NCBI RefSeq assembly: GCF_002013465.1
Contig: NZ_MAFC01000031.1
Coordinates: forward strand, 20,324-84,323
From: Mycobacterium sp. D16R12
GTDB lineage: Bacteria; Actinomycetota; Actinomycetes; Mycobacteriales; Mycobacteriaceae
DNA: 64,000 bases
Reading direction: 5' to 3'
Shown: in pieces, positions 1 to 8,242 of the stretch
How the letters are laid out: every line of letters begins with the position of its first letter
Numbering within the stretch: the stretch's first letter is position 1
The notes under the pieces: model-generated
What the model was told of the DNA's origin: nothing
Databases searched by the model: none
The model's input: only the letters and a program-made list of their open reading frames with translations
Made by a program: the position numbers and the translations under genes

Positions 1-48
1 CCACGTCGACGCAAGAGCTGCGCCAGCGCCAACCCAGAGCGCCCGCAC
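1..48 (-). CDS. Possible start of a truncated exported protein
   Basis: A GTG at 48 opens a frame that runs off the left edge (16 codons). It begins 2 bases after the echA6 stop on the same strand. The residues seen (VRALWVGAGAALASTW) look like the basic start and hydrophobic core of a signal peptide or membrane anchor. By position it could be the counterpart of M. tuberculosis Rv0906, which follows echA6 there; that is inference from gene order. Too little is visible to name a product. Confidence 0.35.
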   Translation of the reverse strand, partial: MRALWVGAGAALASTW

Positions 49-50
49 GC

Positions 51-782
51 TCAGGCTCCCTGAAAGTTGGGTGGACGCTTCTGGATTCGCGCGACCTGAG
101 CCTCGATGATGTCTTGGCTGCTCCAGGCCTTGTCGAACAACACCTTGTGCTCGGGCAGCTGATCCTCGAACGCGCCGTCATCGTTGAGCACGCGCTTGGC
201 GTGCTTGAGCGCCAGAGGCGCGAACCCGGCCAGCTCAGCCGCCCAGGCCTGCGCGTCGGCAAGCTCTCCGATGCGGTTGGCCAGTCCGGTCTGGAAGGCG
301 GCCTGTGCGTCGAGCGGCTCGGCGGCCAGCAGCATGCCACGTGCGCGTCCGTATCCGACCAGCGAGGACAGTCGCCGGATGCTCCAGTTGTCCAGGGCGA
401 TACCGTATTTGGCAACCGGGAATTGGAAACGCGCGGTCTCGGAGACCACCCGCAGATCGGCCACCATCGACAGCATCACACCGGCGCCGATGGCGGGGCC
501 GTTGACGGCGGCGATAACCGGAATGTCCGCGGCGTCGACACTCCTGATCGAGTGCTGCCAGGCATCGGCGAACTTGTCGGGATCAGGAGCGCCGCTGGAA
601 AGGTCGGCACCCGCGCAGAACGAAGTGCCCTGCCCGGTGATGACGATGACGCGAGCCGTTTCGGCGGCCTTGCGAACCTCCTCGGCGAAGGCGAGCGCCA
701 ATTCGTAGGTCACCGCGTTGCGCCGTTCTGGGCGCTGCAGCTCAATGGTCGTGACGGGACCGTCGCTAGTTACACCGATCAT
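51..782 (-). CDS. echA6: EchA6-type enoyl-CoA hydratase/isomerase family protein
   Basis: Crotonase-fold protein of 243 residues from the ATG at 782, the length I recall for M. tuberculosis EchA6. The match runs end to end: IELQRPERRNA at the start, the oxyanion-hole segments TGQGTSFCAGADLS and NGPAIGAG, the LDNWSIRRLSSLVG stretch and the C-terminal RPPNFQGA. In M. tuberculosis EchA6 is reported to be a non-catalytic fatty acyl-CoA binder feeding mycolic acid synthesis and the target of THPP compounds; that role is carried over by homology. A GTG at 791 would add three residues, but a TANNNT -10 box (TAGGGT) seven bases before 782 favours a leaderless start at 782. It is divergent from the monooxygenase gene with almost no space between them. 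Confidence 0.9.
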   Translation of the reverse strand: MIGVTSDGPVTTIELQRPERRNAVTYELALAFAEEVRKAAETARVIVITGQGTSFCAGADLSSGAPDPDKFADAWQHSIRSVDAADIPVIAAVNGPAIGAGVMLSMVADLRVVSETARFQFPVAKYGIALDNWSIRRLSSLVGYGRARGMLLAAEPLDAQAAFQTGLANRIGELADAQAWAAELAGFAPLALKHAKRVLNDDGAFEDQLPEHKVLFDKAWSSQDIIEAQVARIQKRPPNFQGA

Positions 783-789
783 GGCAACC

Positions 790-799
790 ACCCTAATAT
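790..799. promoter_or_regulatory. Overlapping back-to-back -10 boxes
   Basis: On the plus strand TAATAT (794-799) lies seven bases before the ATG at 807. On the minus strand TAGGGT (795-790) lies seven bases before the ATG at 782. Both fit TANNNT, the -10 pattern of mycobacterial leaderless promoters. The two hexamers share two bases, so the two genes would compete for polymerase. This is pattern reading, not a mapped start site. Confidence 0.45.
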
Positions 800-806
800 G
801 GCGCCC

Positions 807-1859
807 ATGACTACCGTCGCCGTGATTGGTGGCGGGCAGGCCGGGATCGCGGCGGGATACTTCCTACGGCGGCGCGGCCTTGAGCCCGGCGACGGATTCG
901 TCGTCCTCGATCACTCCCCCGGTCCCGGCGGGGCATGGCAATTCCGCTGGCCCACGTTGACGCTCGACAACACCAACCGCATCTATCAATTGCCTGGACT
1001 GCCGTTCGACGAGACGGGCACCATCAGGGCGTCCACCGCCATGCCCCGGTACTTCGACGAGTACGAACATCGGTACGCCCTCGACGTCCATCGGCCTGTG
1101 CACGTGCGAGAGGTGCGGACGGTTTCCGGAGGGTTCTCGGTAGGAACATCCGCGGGCGAGTTCACCGTCCGCGGATTGATCAACGCGACGGGCACCTGGG
1201 ACAAGCCGTTCATCCCCTTCGTTGCGGGCTCGGCCACCTTCGAGGGCCGTCAGCTGCACACCCACGACTACCGCACACCGGAGGAATTCGCAGGCCAGCA
1301 CGTGCTGGTGATCGGCGGTGGGGTGTCCGCTGTGCAGTTACTGGCCGAGATATCGACGGTCACACGCACGTCATGGGTGACCCGGCGCGAGCCGGTATTC
1401 GTCACTGATTTCACCGTCGATCGACTGCGTGCCGCGGTCGCCGGCGTCGACGAACGGTCGCGCCGCGGGGAGCCGCAACACTCGGTGGTGTCCGCAACCG
1501 GACTGCCGTGGACCCCGGAGATCGCCGAGGCCTCACAACGCGGGGTGCTTGCTCGCCAGCCCATGTTCAGCCGCATCACCCCGACCGGGGTCGCGTGGCC
1601 CGACGGCAGCACACTGGATGTCGACGTGATCCTGTGGTGCACCGGGTTCCGGCACGCGCTGGATCACTTGACGCCGCTGCACCTGCGCAACGGTCGCGGC
1701 GGCATCACCATGACTGGCCGGCTGCTCACTCAAGTCGCGGGACAGCCCGCCATTCATCTGCTGGGGTACGGGTCCTCCGCCAGCACCATCGGCGCCAACC
1801 GGGCGTCGCGTGCCGCCGTGGTCGAGCTGATGAACTACTTAGAAGGACGTGCTGCCTGA
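807..1859 (+). CDS. Flavin-containing monooxygenase-like FAD/NAD(P) oxidoreductase
   Basis: Protein of 350 residues with an N-terminal FAD-binding Rossmann motif (VAVIGGGQAGIAAGYFLRRRG), a second dinucleotide motif (VLVIGGGVSAVQLLAE) near the middle, and the FMO-like signature FEGRQLHTHDY, which fits FxGxxxHxxxY. C-terminal DVILWCTGFRHAL is the usual ATG-like motif of the family. It should use NADPH and O2 to oxygenate a small substrate that cannot be named from sequence. The ATG at 807 was preferred to 798 because of the -10 spacing. Its last 21 bases overlap the opposite-strand exported protein gene. Confidence 0.82.
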   Translation: MTTVAVIGGGQAGIAAGYFLRRRGLEPGDGFVVLDHSPGPGGAWQFRWPTLTLDNTNRIYQLPGLPFDETGTIRASTAMPRYFDEYEHRYALDVHRPVHVREVRTVSGGFSVGTSAGEFTVRGLINATGTWDKPFIPFVAGSATFEGRQLHTHDYRTPEEFAGQHVLVIGGGVSAVQLLAEISTVTRTSWVTRREPVFVTDFTVDRLRAAVAGVDERSRRGEPQHSVVSATGLPWTPEIAEASQRGVLARQPMFSRITPTGVAWPDGSTLDVDVILWCTGFRHALDHLTPLHLRNGRGGITMTGRLLTQVAGQPAIHLLGYGSSASTIGANRASRAAVVELMNYLEGRAA

Positions 1860-2465
1860 GGGCTGCAGCACGAAACCGTGCTTCTGATCGCCCATGCTCA
1901 CCTGGCAGGCGGTCAGGCTGCCCGCGCCGACGGCACATGTCACATTGCCGTAGGTGAGCTTCTGTCCGACGTTGAGCACGGGCGCCTCGGGTTTGGTGCC
2001 GCAGGACCAGGCACCCTTGCTGATCTCGAACGCGCCATCGCCCTTCTGCGCGACGGTACCCATCGGACAGGTCCCCACACCCGGAATGTTCACGCCGCCC
2101 AGCCCCGGTACGTTCGCGCTCGCACCGCCGACACCGGGCACGTTCGGCGCGCTCTGAGCATCTCCGGGAATCCCGGGGACGGAACCGTCACAGCTCAGAC
2201 GTTGACGTGAGGTGGGTGTGATGTTGGCCGAGGCGCGGAACATACAGCCGATTCCATCGGGGGTGGAGAAATGGATCGACCGCACCGAGGAGTTCTCGTT
2301 GGTGACGAAGTACCCGTCGGGTGCCACCGCGGCGAACCCGTTCAGATCGGGGAATGCGGGATCGGCGTGAGCGAGTACCGCGCCCCCGGAAAGCAGCCCC
2401 AGACCAAGCACGGCGCATACGCCAGCAACGTAGGAAACCAGCTTTACAGGTACTGTTTTTGACAT
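1839..2465 (-). CDS. Secreted Cys-rich protein with NVPGxGG repeats
   Basis: Protein of 208 residues. Residues 1-33 form a signal peptide (basic start, hydrophobic core, LAHA/DP cut site). The mature part holds six cysteines (about 74, 92, 133, 155, 177, 187), consistent with three disulfides outside the membrane. Residues 107-131 carry short repeats NVPGVGG, NVPGLGG and NIPGVGT. I recognise no catalytic motif; it resembles mycobacterial exported proteins of unknown function. The ATG at 2465 was chosen because it puts the signal peptide at the N-terminus; 2507 would add 14 polar residues. It is divergent from prrA (120 bp apart) and overlaps the monooxygenase gene tail to tail. Confidence 0.78.
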   Translation of the reverse strand: MSKTVPVKLVSYVAGVCAVLGLGLLSGGAVLAHADPAFPDLNGFAAVAPDGYFVTNENSSVRSIHFSTPDGIGCMFRASANITPTSRQRLSCDGSVPGIPGDAQSAPNVPGVGGASANVPGLGGVNIPGVGTCPMGTVAQKGDGAFEISKGAWSCGTKPEAPVLNVGQKLTYGNVTCAVGAGSLTACQVSMGDQKHGFVLQPSGSTSF

Positions 2466-2585
2466 GCGCAAGCCTTCGGTATGGGACGCCGGGTTATCAG
2501 CTTTCATGATACTGGCGACTCACGGGACCGCACCGGTGTCGGCAGATGGAAGGTTTTGAGCGTCACATCGGGCAAGATGGCAGGC

Positions 2586-3320
2586 ATGCCTGATGGACTT
2601 CGCGCGAGCGGCTCATCACCAGACGCCGGGCACGCCTCCCCGCGCGTATTAGTGGTCGATGACGACGCTGATGTGCTCGCCTCGCTGGAGCGCGGCCTGC
2701 GTCTCTCCGGTTTCGAGGTGAACACCGCCAGCGACGGCGCCGAAGCGCTGCGCAGCGCCACCGAGCATCGCCCCGACGCGATCGTGCTCGATATCAACAT
2801 GCCCGTCCTCGACGGTGTCAGCGTGGTGACAGCGCTGCGCGCGATGGACAACGACGTGCCGGTGTGCGTGCTGTCCGCGCGCACTTCGGTGGACGACCGG
2901 GTCGCGGGCCTTGAGGCGGGCGCCGACGACTACCTGACCAAGCCGTTCGTACTCGCCGAGCTGGTGGCCCGGGTGAAAGCACTGCTACGCCGCCGCGGCT
3001 CGGTGGCCACCTCGTCCACCGAGACCATCACCGTCGGCCCCCTCGAGGTCGAGATCCCCGGGCGGCGTGCCCGCATCAACGGTGTCGAGGTCGACCTCAC
3101 CAAGCGCGAGTTCGATCTGCTGGCCGTGCTGGCCGAACACAAGACCGCGGTGTTGTCCCGCGCCCAGCTGCTGGAGCTGGTGTGGGGATACGACTTCGCC
3201 GCCGATACCAATGTCGTCGACGTGTTCATCGGCTACCTGCGCCGCAAGCTGGAGACCAGTGGCGCGCCTCGCCTGCTGCACACCGTGCGCGGCGTCGGGT
3301 TCGTGCTGCGGTCCCAGTAG
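2586..3320 (+). CDS. prrA: Two-component response regulator PrrA
   Basis: OmpR/PhoB-type regulator of 244 residues. The receiver domain (about 20-130) has the acidic pocket D25-D26, phospho-acceptor D69 in VLDINMP and the conserved Lys in YLTKPF. The C-terminal winged helix (about 145-242) has LTKREFDLLAVL and the recognition helix region TNVVDVFIGYLRRKLE. The match to M. tuberculosis PrrA is nearly continuous. There PrrA-PrrB is reported to be essential and linked to nitrogen limitation and early intracellular growth. ATG 2586 fits best; an in-frame ATG at 2577 would add three residues. prrB follows after five bases. Confidence 0.95.
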   Translation: MPDGLRASGSSPDAGHASPRVLVVDDDADVLASLERGLRLSGFEVNTASDGAEALRSATEHRPDAIVLDINMPVLDGVSVVTALRAMDNDVPVCVLSARTSVDDRVAGLEAGADDYLTKPFVLAELVARVKALLRRRGSVATSSTETITVGPLEVEIPGRRARINGVEVDLTKREFDLLAVLAEHKTAVLSRAQLLELVWGYDFAADTNVVDVFIGYLRRKLETSGAPRLLHTVRGVGFVLRSQ

Positions 3321-3325
3321 CCAGG

Positions 3326-4741
3326 ATGAGCCGCTCGCGCGAAGACCAACAATCCCGCATCCCCACTCCCAGCAAGCACCGCAGCCAGCGGATCACCGAC
3401 CTGGCGTACCGACTGTTGGAAAGGCCCATGCGGGTCTTCTCACTGCGCACCCTTGTCGCCATCGCCGCACTGGGCGTGATGGTGCTCGTGGTCACGCTCG
3501 GCACCTGGGTGTGGCTGGGTGTCGAGGATGACCAGAACAGCCAGCTGGATCGTCGGCTGGACTCGGTGTCCAGCCTCGGTGCCGTCTCGAGTCTGCTGAA
3601 TTCGGTGATCAGTTCCGAGGCGAAGATCGACACCCCCGACGGCCTGGTGCTCACCGCCCGCGTGGCGGGGCTGACCAAGTCCATCCCCAGTGAAGTGGAA
3701 CTACCACTACTGGACCCCGGCTATGCCAACACCACGATCAACGGCGTCGAATACCGGGTCCGCTCGTTCATCGCCCCCGGCAACATCCCTGTCGCGGTCG
3801 GCGCCCCGATCGCCGAGACACAGCGGCAGATCGACCGGTACCACATACGCATCCTCGCGATCTGTGGCGGCGTGCTGATCGGAACCGTGATAGTGGGCTG
3901 GGTGATATCTCTCATCGTGGTGAGCCCCTTCCGGCTGCTGGCGCAGCAGGCCCGCCTGATCAACGCGCAATCCAACCCCGATGACGTGAACGTGCGCGGC
4001 GTACGCGAGGCCGTCGAGATCTCCGAGGCCGTCGAGGGCATGCTCGAACGCATCAACACCGAGCAGGAAAAGACCAAGGCGGCCCTCGAAACCGCGCGCG
4101 ACTTCTCCGCGGTGGCCTCCCATGAACTGCGCACTCCGCTCACCGCGATGCGGACCAACCTCGAGGTACTCACCACACTCAACCTCAGCGAGGACCAGCG
4201 TGCCGAGATCCTCGAGGAAACCGTTCGCACCCAAACTCGCATCGAGGCAACGCTTTCCGCGCTCGAGAGACTCGCACAGGGCGACCTGACCACCGAGGAT
4301 GACCACGTACCGGTCGATATCACCGAGCTACTGGACCGTGCCGCGCATGACGCCGACCGTAGCTATCCGAATGTCGAGGTTTCCCTAGTTCCCTCGTCGA
4401 CCATCTTGATGTTGGGGCTGCCCGCGGGGCTGCGCCTGGTGATCGACAATGCGATCAAGAACGCGGTCCGGCACGGCGGCGCGTCAGAGGTTCGACTCTC
4501 CGCGATCAGCACAGTGCACGGTGTGGAGATCGCGATTGACGACAATGGCACCGGCATCCCAGAGGCCGAGCGGGAGATCGTCTTCGAACGGTTCTCACGC
4601 GGCTCCACCGCATCGCACACCGGCTCCGGACTGGGCCTGGCGCTGGTCGCTCAGCAGGCCGAACTCCACGGCGGCACAGCCGCTTTGGAGTGCAGCCCGC
4701 TGGGAGGCGCAAGACTGGTGCTGCGCCTCCCCGGGCATTAG
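3326..4741 (+). CDS. prrB: Sensor histidine kinase PrrB
   Basis: Membrane histidine kinase of 471 residues. A first transmembrane helix (about 45-65) and a second (about 180-205) bracket an external sensor region of about 115 residues. HAMP linker, then the phosphoacceptor box SHELRTPLTAMRTN with His266. The ATP-binding domain has N box DNAIKNAVRHGG, G1 box DDNGTGIP and G2 box GSGLGLALV. It should phosphorylate PrrA. It is co-transcribed with prrA (five-base gap). The N-terminus is about 25 residues longer than I recall for M. tuberculosis PrrB. The next gene is convergent, two bases away. Confidence 0.95.
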   Translation: MSRSREDQQSRIPTPSKHRSQRITDLAYRLLERPMRVFSLRTLVAIAALGVMVLVVTLGTWVWLGVEDDQNSQLDRRLDSVSSLGAVSSLLNSVISSEAKIDTPDGLVLTARVAGLTKSIPSEVELPLLDPGYANTTINGVEYRVRSFIAPGNIPVAVGAPIAETQRQIDRYHIRILAICGGVLIGTVIVGWVISLIVVSPFRLLAQQARLINAQSNPDDVNVRGVREAVEISEAVEGMLERINTEQEKTKAALETARDFSAVASHELRTPLTAMRTNLEVLTTLNLSEDQRAEILEETVRTQTRIEATLSALERLAQGDLTTEDDHVPVDITELLDRAAHDADRSYPNVEVSLVPSSTILMLGLPAGLRLVIDNAIKNAVRHGGASEVRLSAISTVHGVEIAIDDNGTGIPEAEREIVFERFSRGSTASHTGSGLGLALVAQQAELHGGTAALECSPLGGARLVLRLPGH

Positions 4742-4743
4742 TC

Positions 4744-5103
4744 CTAGCGCGCGCCGAGCAGGTCGATCACGAACACCAGCGTCTTGCCTGACAGCTGGTG
4801 CCCGGCGCCCGCCTCGCCGTAGGCCTGCGCCGGCGGCACGGTGAGCTGACGACGGCCGCCGACCTTCATGCCGGGAATGCCGTCCTGCCAGCCCTGAATG
4901 AGTGCGCCGAGCGGGAATTCGATGGACTCGCCACGGTTCCACGAGCTGTCGAACTCTTCGCCGCTCTCGAACTCGACTCCGACGTAGTGAACGTTGACGA
5001 CAGATCCGGGCGCAGCCTCGGCGCCGTCACCGACGGTGATGTCCTTGACGACCAGTTCGGTGGGTGCTGGACCTGGCTGAAAATCAATCTCGGGTTTCGT
5101 CAT
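4744..5103 (-). CDS. FKBP-type peptidyl-prolyl cis-trans isomerase
   Basis: Single FKBP domain, 119 residues, with no signal peptide, so a cytosolic proline isomerase and folding helper. Family residues are present: VNVHYVGVEFESGEEFDSSW, FPLGALIQGWQDGIPGMKVGGRR, the aromatic AQAYGEAG and the final LVFVIDLLG strand. The length is typical of one-domain bacterial FKBPs. It ends two bases from prrB on the other strand and is divergent from the oxidoreductase gene at 5127, with 23 bp between their start codons. Confidence 0.92.
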   Translation of the reverse strand: MTKPEIDFQPGPAPTELVVKDITVGDGAEAAPGSVVNVHYVGVEFESGEEFDSSWNRGESIEFPLGALIQGWQDGIPGMKVGGRRQLTVPPAQAYGEAGAGHQLSGKTLVFVIDLLGAR

Positions 5104-5126
5104 GGGATCGACCTTATCGTTAGGTC

Positions 5127-6584
5127 ATGACCGATAGGTATGACACCGTAATCGTCGGTGGCGGGCACAATGCCTTGACCGCCGCGGCGTATCTGGCGCG
5201 CGCGGGCAAGCGGGTACTACTCCTGGAGCGGCTCGACGTGCTCGGCGGTGCGGCGATCTCGGCGCCGGCATTCGACGGCGTGGACGCCCGATTGTCGCGC
5301 TACTCGTATCTGGTGAGTCTGCTTCCGCGCCGGATCATCGACGACCTGGGCCTTTCGGTGCGGCTGGTGCGACGCAAGTACGCGTCGTACACACCGGACC
5401 CATCGACCGGCGGCCGGAGCGGATTCCTCGCCCGCCCAGACGATTTCGCCGATTTCGGGGCGCTGTGCGCCTCGGTGACAGAGCCGGTGTGGGATTCGAT
5501 GCTCGGGCCGCTGCCCACCCGCAAGCAACTGCGCACCGGCGCCTGGTCCGAGCTGATCGAGACGCCCATCGGCGAGGTGATCCGTGCGGCCACACCCGAT
5601 GACCTCCAACGCGGGGTCCTCCTGACGGACGCGCTCATCGGGACATTCGCCGGCGCCGATGACCCATCGCTGCAACAGAACATCTGCTTCCTCTATCACC
5701 AGATGAATCCCTGGGACGTTCCCATCGGCGGCATGGGCGCCGTCACCGCCTCCCTGGAATCCGCAGCGCGCCGTCACGGTGCCGAATTGCGCACCGGAGC
5801 AGAGGTTTTGACCGTCAGTCCCGACGGTGAGGTGCGCTACCGGATCGGCGACGATGAGCATATCGCCATCGGTGAACATGTTCTCAGTGGTGTCACGCCC
5901 GCAGTACTGGCCCAGCTGCTCGGGCAAGATCCGCCGGATGGGCAGCCGGGAGCACAGGTCAAGGTGAACCTTCTACTGCGGCGGCTTCCGCGGCTGCGCG
6001 ACGAGAAGGTCACGCCGGAGCAGGCTTTCGGCGGAACCTTCCACATCAACGAGACCTACACCCAGCTGGACAATGCCTACCGAAAGGCGCTGGCAGGCGG
6101 CATCCCAGATCCGTTGCCGTGTGAGATCTACTGCCATTCGCTGGCCGATCCCAGCATCCTGTCGCCGGAGCTGCGGGCATCCGGGGCGCAGACGTTGACG
6201 GTGTTCGGATTGCACACTCCGCATGGGTTGACGGCAACCCGCGAGGAATTGCAGGCCGCCGTGCTCGCATCGCTGAACTCGGTACTGGCCGAGCCGATCA
6301 CCGATGTGGTGGCCACCGACTCCCAAGGCAACCCGTGTATCGAGACCAAGACCACCGCCGACTTGGAGCACGCCCTCGGCATGACGGCGGGAAACATCTT
6401 TCACGGCGGATTGCACTGGCCGTTCGCAGAGGATGACGAGCCGTTGGATACACCCGCGCGCCGCTGGGGCGTGGCCACCGACCACGATCGGATTCTTCTC
6501 TGTGGCTCGGGTTCCCGCCGAGGGGGCGGGGTATCGGGGCTCGGCGGATACCACGCCGCGATGGCGGTGTTGGAGGCGCGCTGA
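5127..6584 (+). CDS. CrtI/phytoene-dehydrogenase-like FAD oxidoreductase
   Basis: Protein of 485 residues with an N-terminal FAD motif (DTVIVGGGHNALTAAAYLARAGKRVLLLER) and a C-terminal FAD motif (LLCGSGSRRGGGVSGLGGYHAA), as in the carotenoid desaturase/amine oxidase superfamily. By order and N-terminal sequence it is the counterpart of Rv0897c, which lies between gltA2 and prrB in M. tuberculosis. The substrate is unknown; no carotenoid genes are nearby. Its start is only 23 bp from the FKBP start, so the two probably share promoter DNA. Confidence 0.85.
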   Translation: MTDRYDTVIVGGGHNALTAAAYLARAGKRVLLLERLDVLGGAAISAPAFDGVDARLSRYSYLVSLLPRRIIDDLGLSVRLVRRKYASYTPDPSTGGRSGFLARPDDFADFGALCASVTEPVWDSMLGPLPTRKQLRTGAWSELIETPIGEVIRAATPDDLQRGVLLTDALIGTFAGADDPSLQQNICFLYHQMNPWDVPIGGMGAVTASLESAARRHGAELRTGAEVLTVSPDGEVRYRIGDDEHIAIGEHVLSGVTPAVLAQLLGQDPPDGQPGAQVKVNLLLRRLPRLRDEKVTPEQAFGGTFHINETYTQLDNAYRKALAGGIPDPLPCEIYCHSLADPSILSPELRASGAQTLTVFGLHTPHGLTATREELQAAVLASLNSVLAEPITDVVATDSQGNPCIETKTTADLEHALGMTAGNIFHGGLHWPFAEDDEPLDTPARRWGVATDHDRILLCGSGSRRGGGVSGLGGYHAAMAVLEAR

Positions 6585-6690
6585 TCTGTCCAATGACAGG
6601 TTTTCGACACCGACTGAACGCGGGTAACCGGCCAGGCATGACATGCTTCGGCCATACCCCTGAGGCCAGGCAACGGCCTAGCTTCCGTTG

Positions 6691-7749
6691 ATGACGACGA
6701 TTTACGATCATGACGTGGCAGACCCGATCTTCACTGCGAAACTCAGCCCACCGGATTACCTGACGACGTCCGCAGAGAATCCGTACTCGTTTCGCAATCT
6801 GTTCCGCATCAGAGGAAACAAACTGGGGATTCCATCGCCCACCCGACCTCTTGAACCGACCGACCCCGGCGAGTCGATCTTCCTGGCTTCGCCGACGGGG
6901 GCAAATATCCTGGAAGACCACGACGTGGTCTTGGCAGGCAGCGCGTATTCCAGTTTCGACACCGCTCTCCATGCTGGGCGTCGGTGGCGGCAGATCATGC
7001 AATCCACTTTCGCCCGCGAGGGAATCTCTTGTGAATTTGGAGATGACGACGACGCGAATCTCTCACCCTCTCGCGTAAGGCTTGCTCACACCACCGGGTT
7101 GTTCGACCTGCGGCCGACTGACACGGTCTACGAGGATCGCATCGGCCTACTTGTGTTCAGAGCGCACCCCGTTCCAAGGTTCATCTTTACCTACGGCGGC
7201 ACGCCAATGGTCAGCAAGTCACCGCCCAGTTCAGATCTCATTTCGACTGCTAGAGAGAGGGACTCGGGTGATTGGCCCGATGAACTTCGCCTCGCGTACA
7301 AGCTTGTTCATTCCGCATTGTCCGATGCCAATCCGGAAACACGATTCATCCTGATGGTGACAGCCGCCGAGGCACTAATCCCTTACCGCAAAAAAGGATC
7401 TCACCTAACACAAATGCTGGAAGCGCTTCGACCTATAGCCGAGGACATGCAGACTTTCGATGATGACACCCGCGAGGTTGTAGACGGCTTACTGCAAAGC
7501 GCCCAGTATGATTCGATTCGGAAGTACCGCATGATGCTGGCCGAACGGCTCACCGGCGAGTACGGCGGGACAACAGCCAAGAAGTACTTCGACGGAATTT
7601 ACGCGACTCGAAGCGAGCTGGCTCACGGAAATCTCCGCGAGAACCTGAGCGAAGATGATCTCAGAGAAAGATTTTCAGAGCTGAACCGCTTTGTGCTCGA
7701 CATCCTTGAAGATTGGGCGACGAATCCAAGTTTCGGCGACGAGGCCTGA
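6691..7749 (+). CDS. HEPN-like domain protein (Apea-type), function unknown
   Basis: Protein of 352 residues. The N-terminal 190 residues match nothing I recognise. The C-terminal part (about 200-345) looks like an Apea-type HEPN domain: RFILMVTAAEALIP, then helices ending in IYATRSELAHGN. R307 and H312 make the R-x4-H motif that is the RNase centre in many HEPN toxins. Codon use is more AT-rich than in the neighbours, and no counterpart is expected between gltA2 and Rv0897c in M. tuberculosis, so it looks acquired. TAGCTT at 6679-6684 sits six bases before the ATG and fits a leaderless -10 box; a TTG directly before the ATG is the other start. A role in phage defence or as a toxin is possible but unproven; no partner gene is adjacent. 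Confidence 0.68.
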   Translation: MTTIYDHDVADPIFTAKLSPPDYLTTSAENPYSFRNLFRIRGNKLGIPSPTRPLEPTDPGESIFLASPTGANILEDHDVVLAGSAYSSFDTALHAGRRWRQIMQSTFAREGISCEFGDDDDANLSPSRVRLAHTTGLFDLRPTDTVYEDRIGLLVFRAHPVPRFIFTYGGTPMVSKSPPSSDLISTARERDSGDWPDELRLAYKLVHSALSDANPETRFILMVTAAEALIPYRKKGSHLTQMLEALRPIAEDMQTFDDDTREVVDGLLQSAQYDSIRKYRMMLAERLTGEYGGTTAKKYFDGIYATRSELAHGNLRENLSEDDLRERFSELNRFVLDILEDWATNPSFGDEA

Positions 7750-7816
7750 TGGACGAGAGTGAACGGGCTGGACTGGCGGCTGTGGAGTATCGGGGCTGAG
7801 GCGCAATAGCCAACGC

Positions 7817-8242
7817 TCACTGCCGCGGGGCGGTTGCCTTCTCCAAGATGGCATGCAGAGATCTCAGTTCGGCCTCACTCAACGCCGCCAGACCGGCCGG
7901 TGCGGGATCGTCCATCTCGGCGATGACCGCCATCAGGCGCCGGCCTTCATCGGTCAAAGACACCCGCTTGCACCGGCGATTGTCGGGATCGATGCGGCGC
8001 ACCACCAGCCCACGCCGCTCCAAATCGTTCACCGCAACCGTGGCCGCTGGCGCGTCCAAGGCCGTGGCCTCGGCTATTCCCTTAACCGTCATGGACTGTC
8101 GCGCAAGCCTTCGCAGGATGCGCACACGACTGAAGGGCAGTCCGGTCTTCTCGACGACCATCCGTCGCCAACCGTCACGATTGTCCAGCACCAGGCTCGC
8201 CATGGCGCGCCACACCTGGTCCGCGAGGGGCCTATCCGGCAC
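7817..8242 (-). CDS. MarR-family transcriptional regulator
   Basis: Winged-helix regulator of 141 residues from the GTG at 8242. Core: LPFSRVRILRRL, the recognition region MTVKGIAEATALDAPAATVAVNDLERRGLVVRR and the wing DPDNRRCKRVSLTDEGRRL. It overlaps the end of the upstream efflux pump gene by 11 bases, so the two are translated from one message. MarR proteins next to pumps usually repress them until a drug-like ligand binds; that is inferred from position. The GTG start gives the normal family length. Confidence 0.85.
   Translation of the reverse strand: MPDRPLADQVWRAMASLVLDNRDGWRRMVVEKTGLPFSRVRILRRLARQSMTVKGIAEATALDAPAATVAVNDLERRGLVVRRIDPDNRRCKRVSLTDEGRRLMAVIAEMDDPAPAGLAALSEAELRSLHAILEKATAPRQ

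Noticed and set aside
114..797. Long open frame upstream of the monooxygenase on the plus strand
   Set aside because: It is antisense to echA6, whose match to the family is continuous. The upstream extension resembles no flavoprotein, and a -10 box supports the start at 807.
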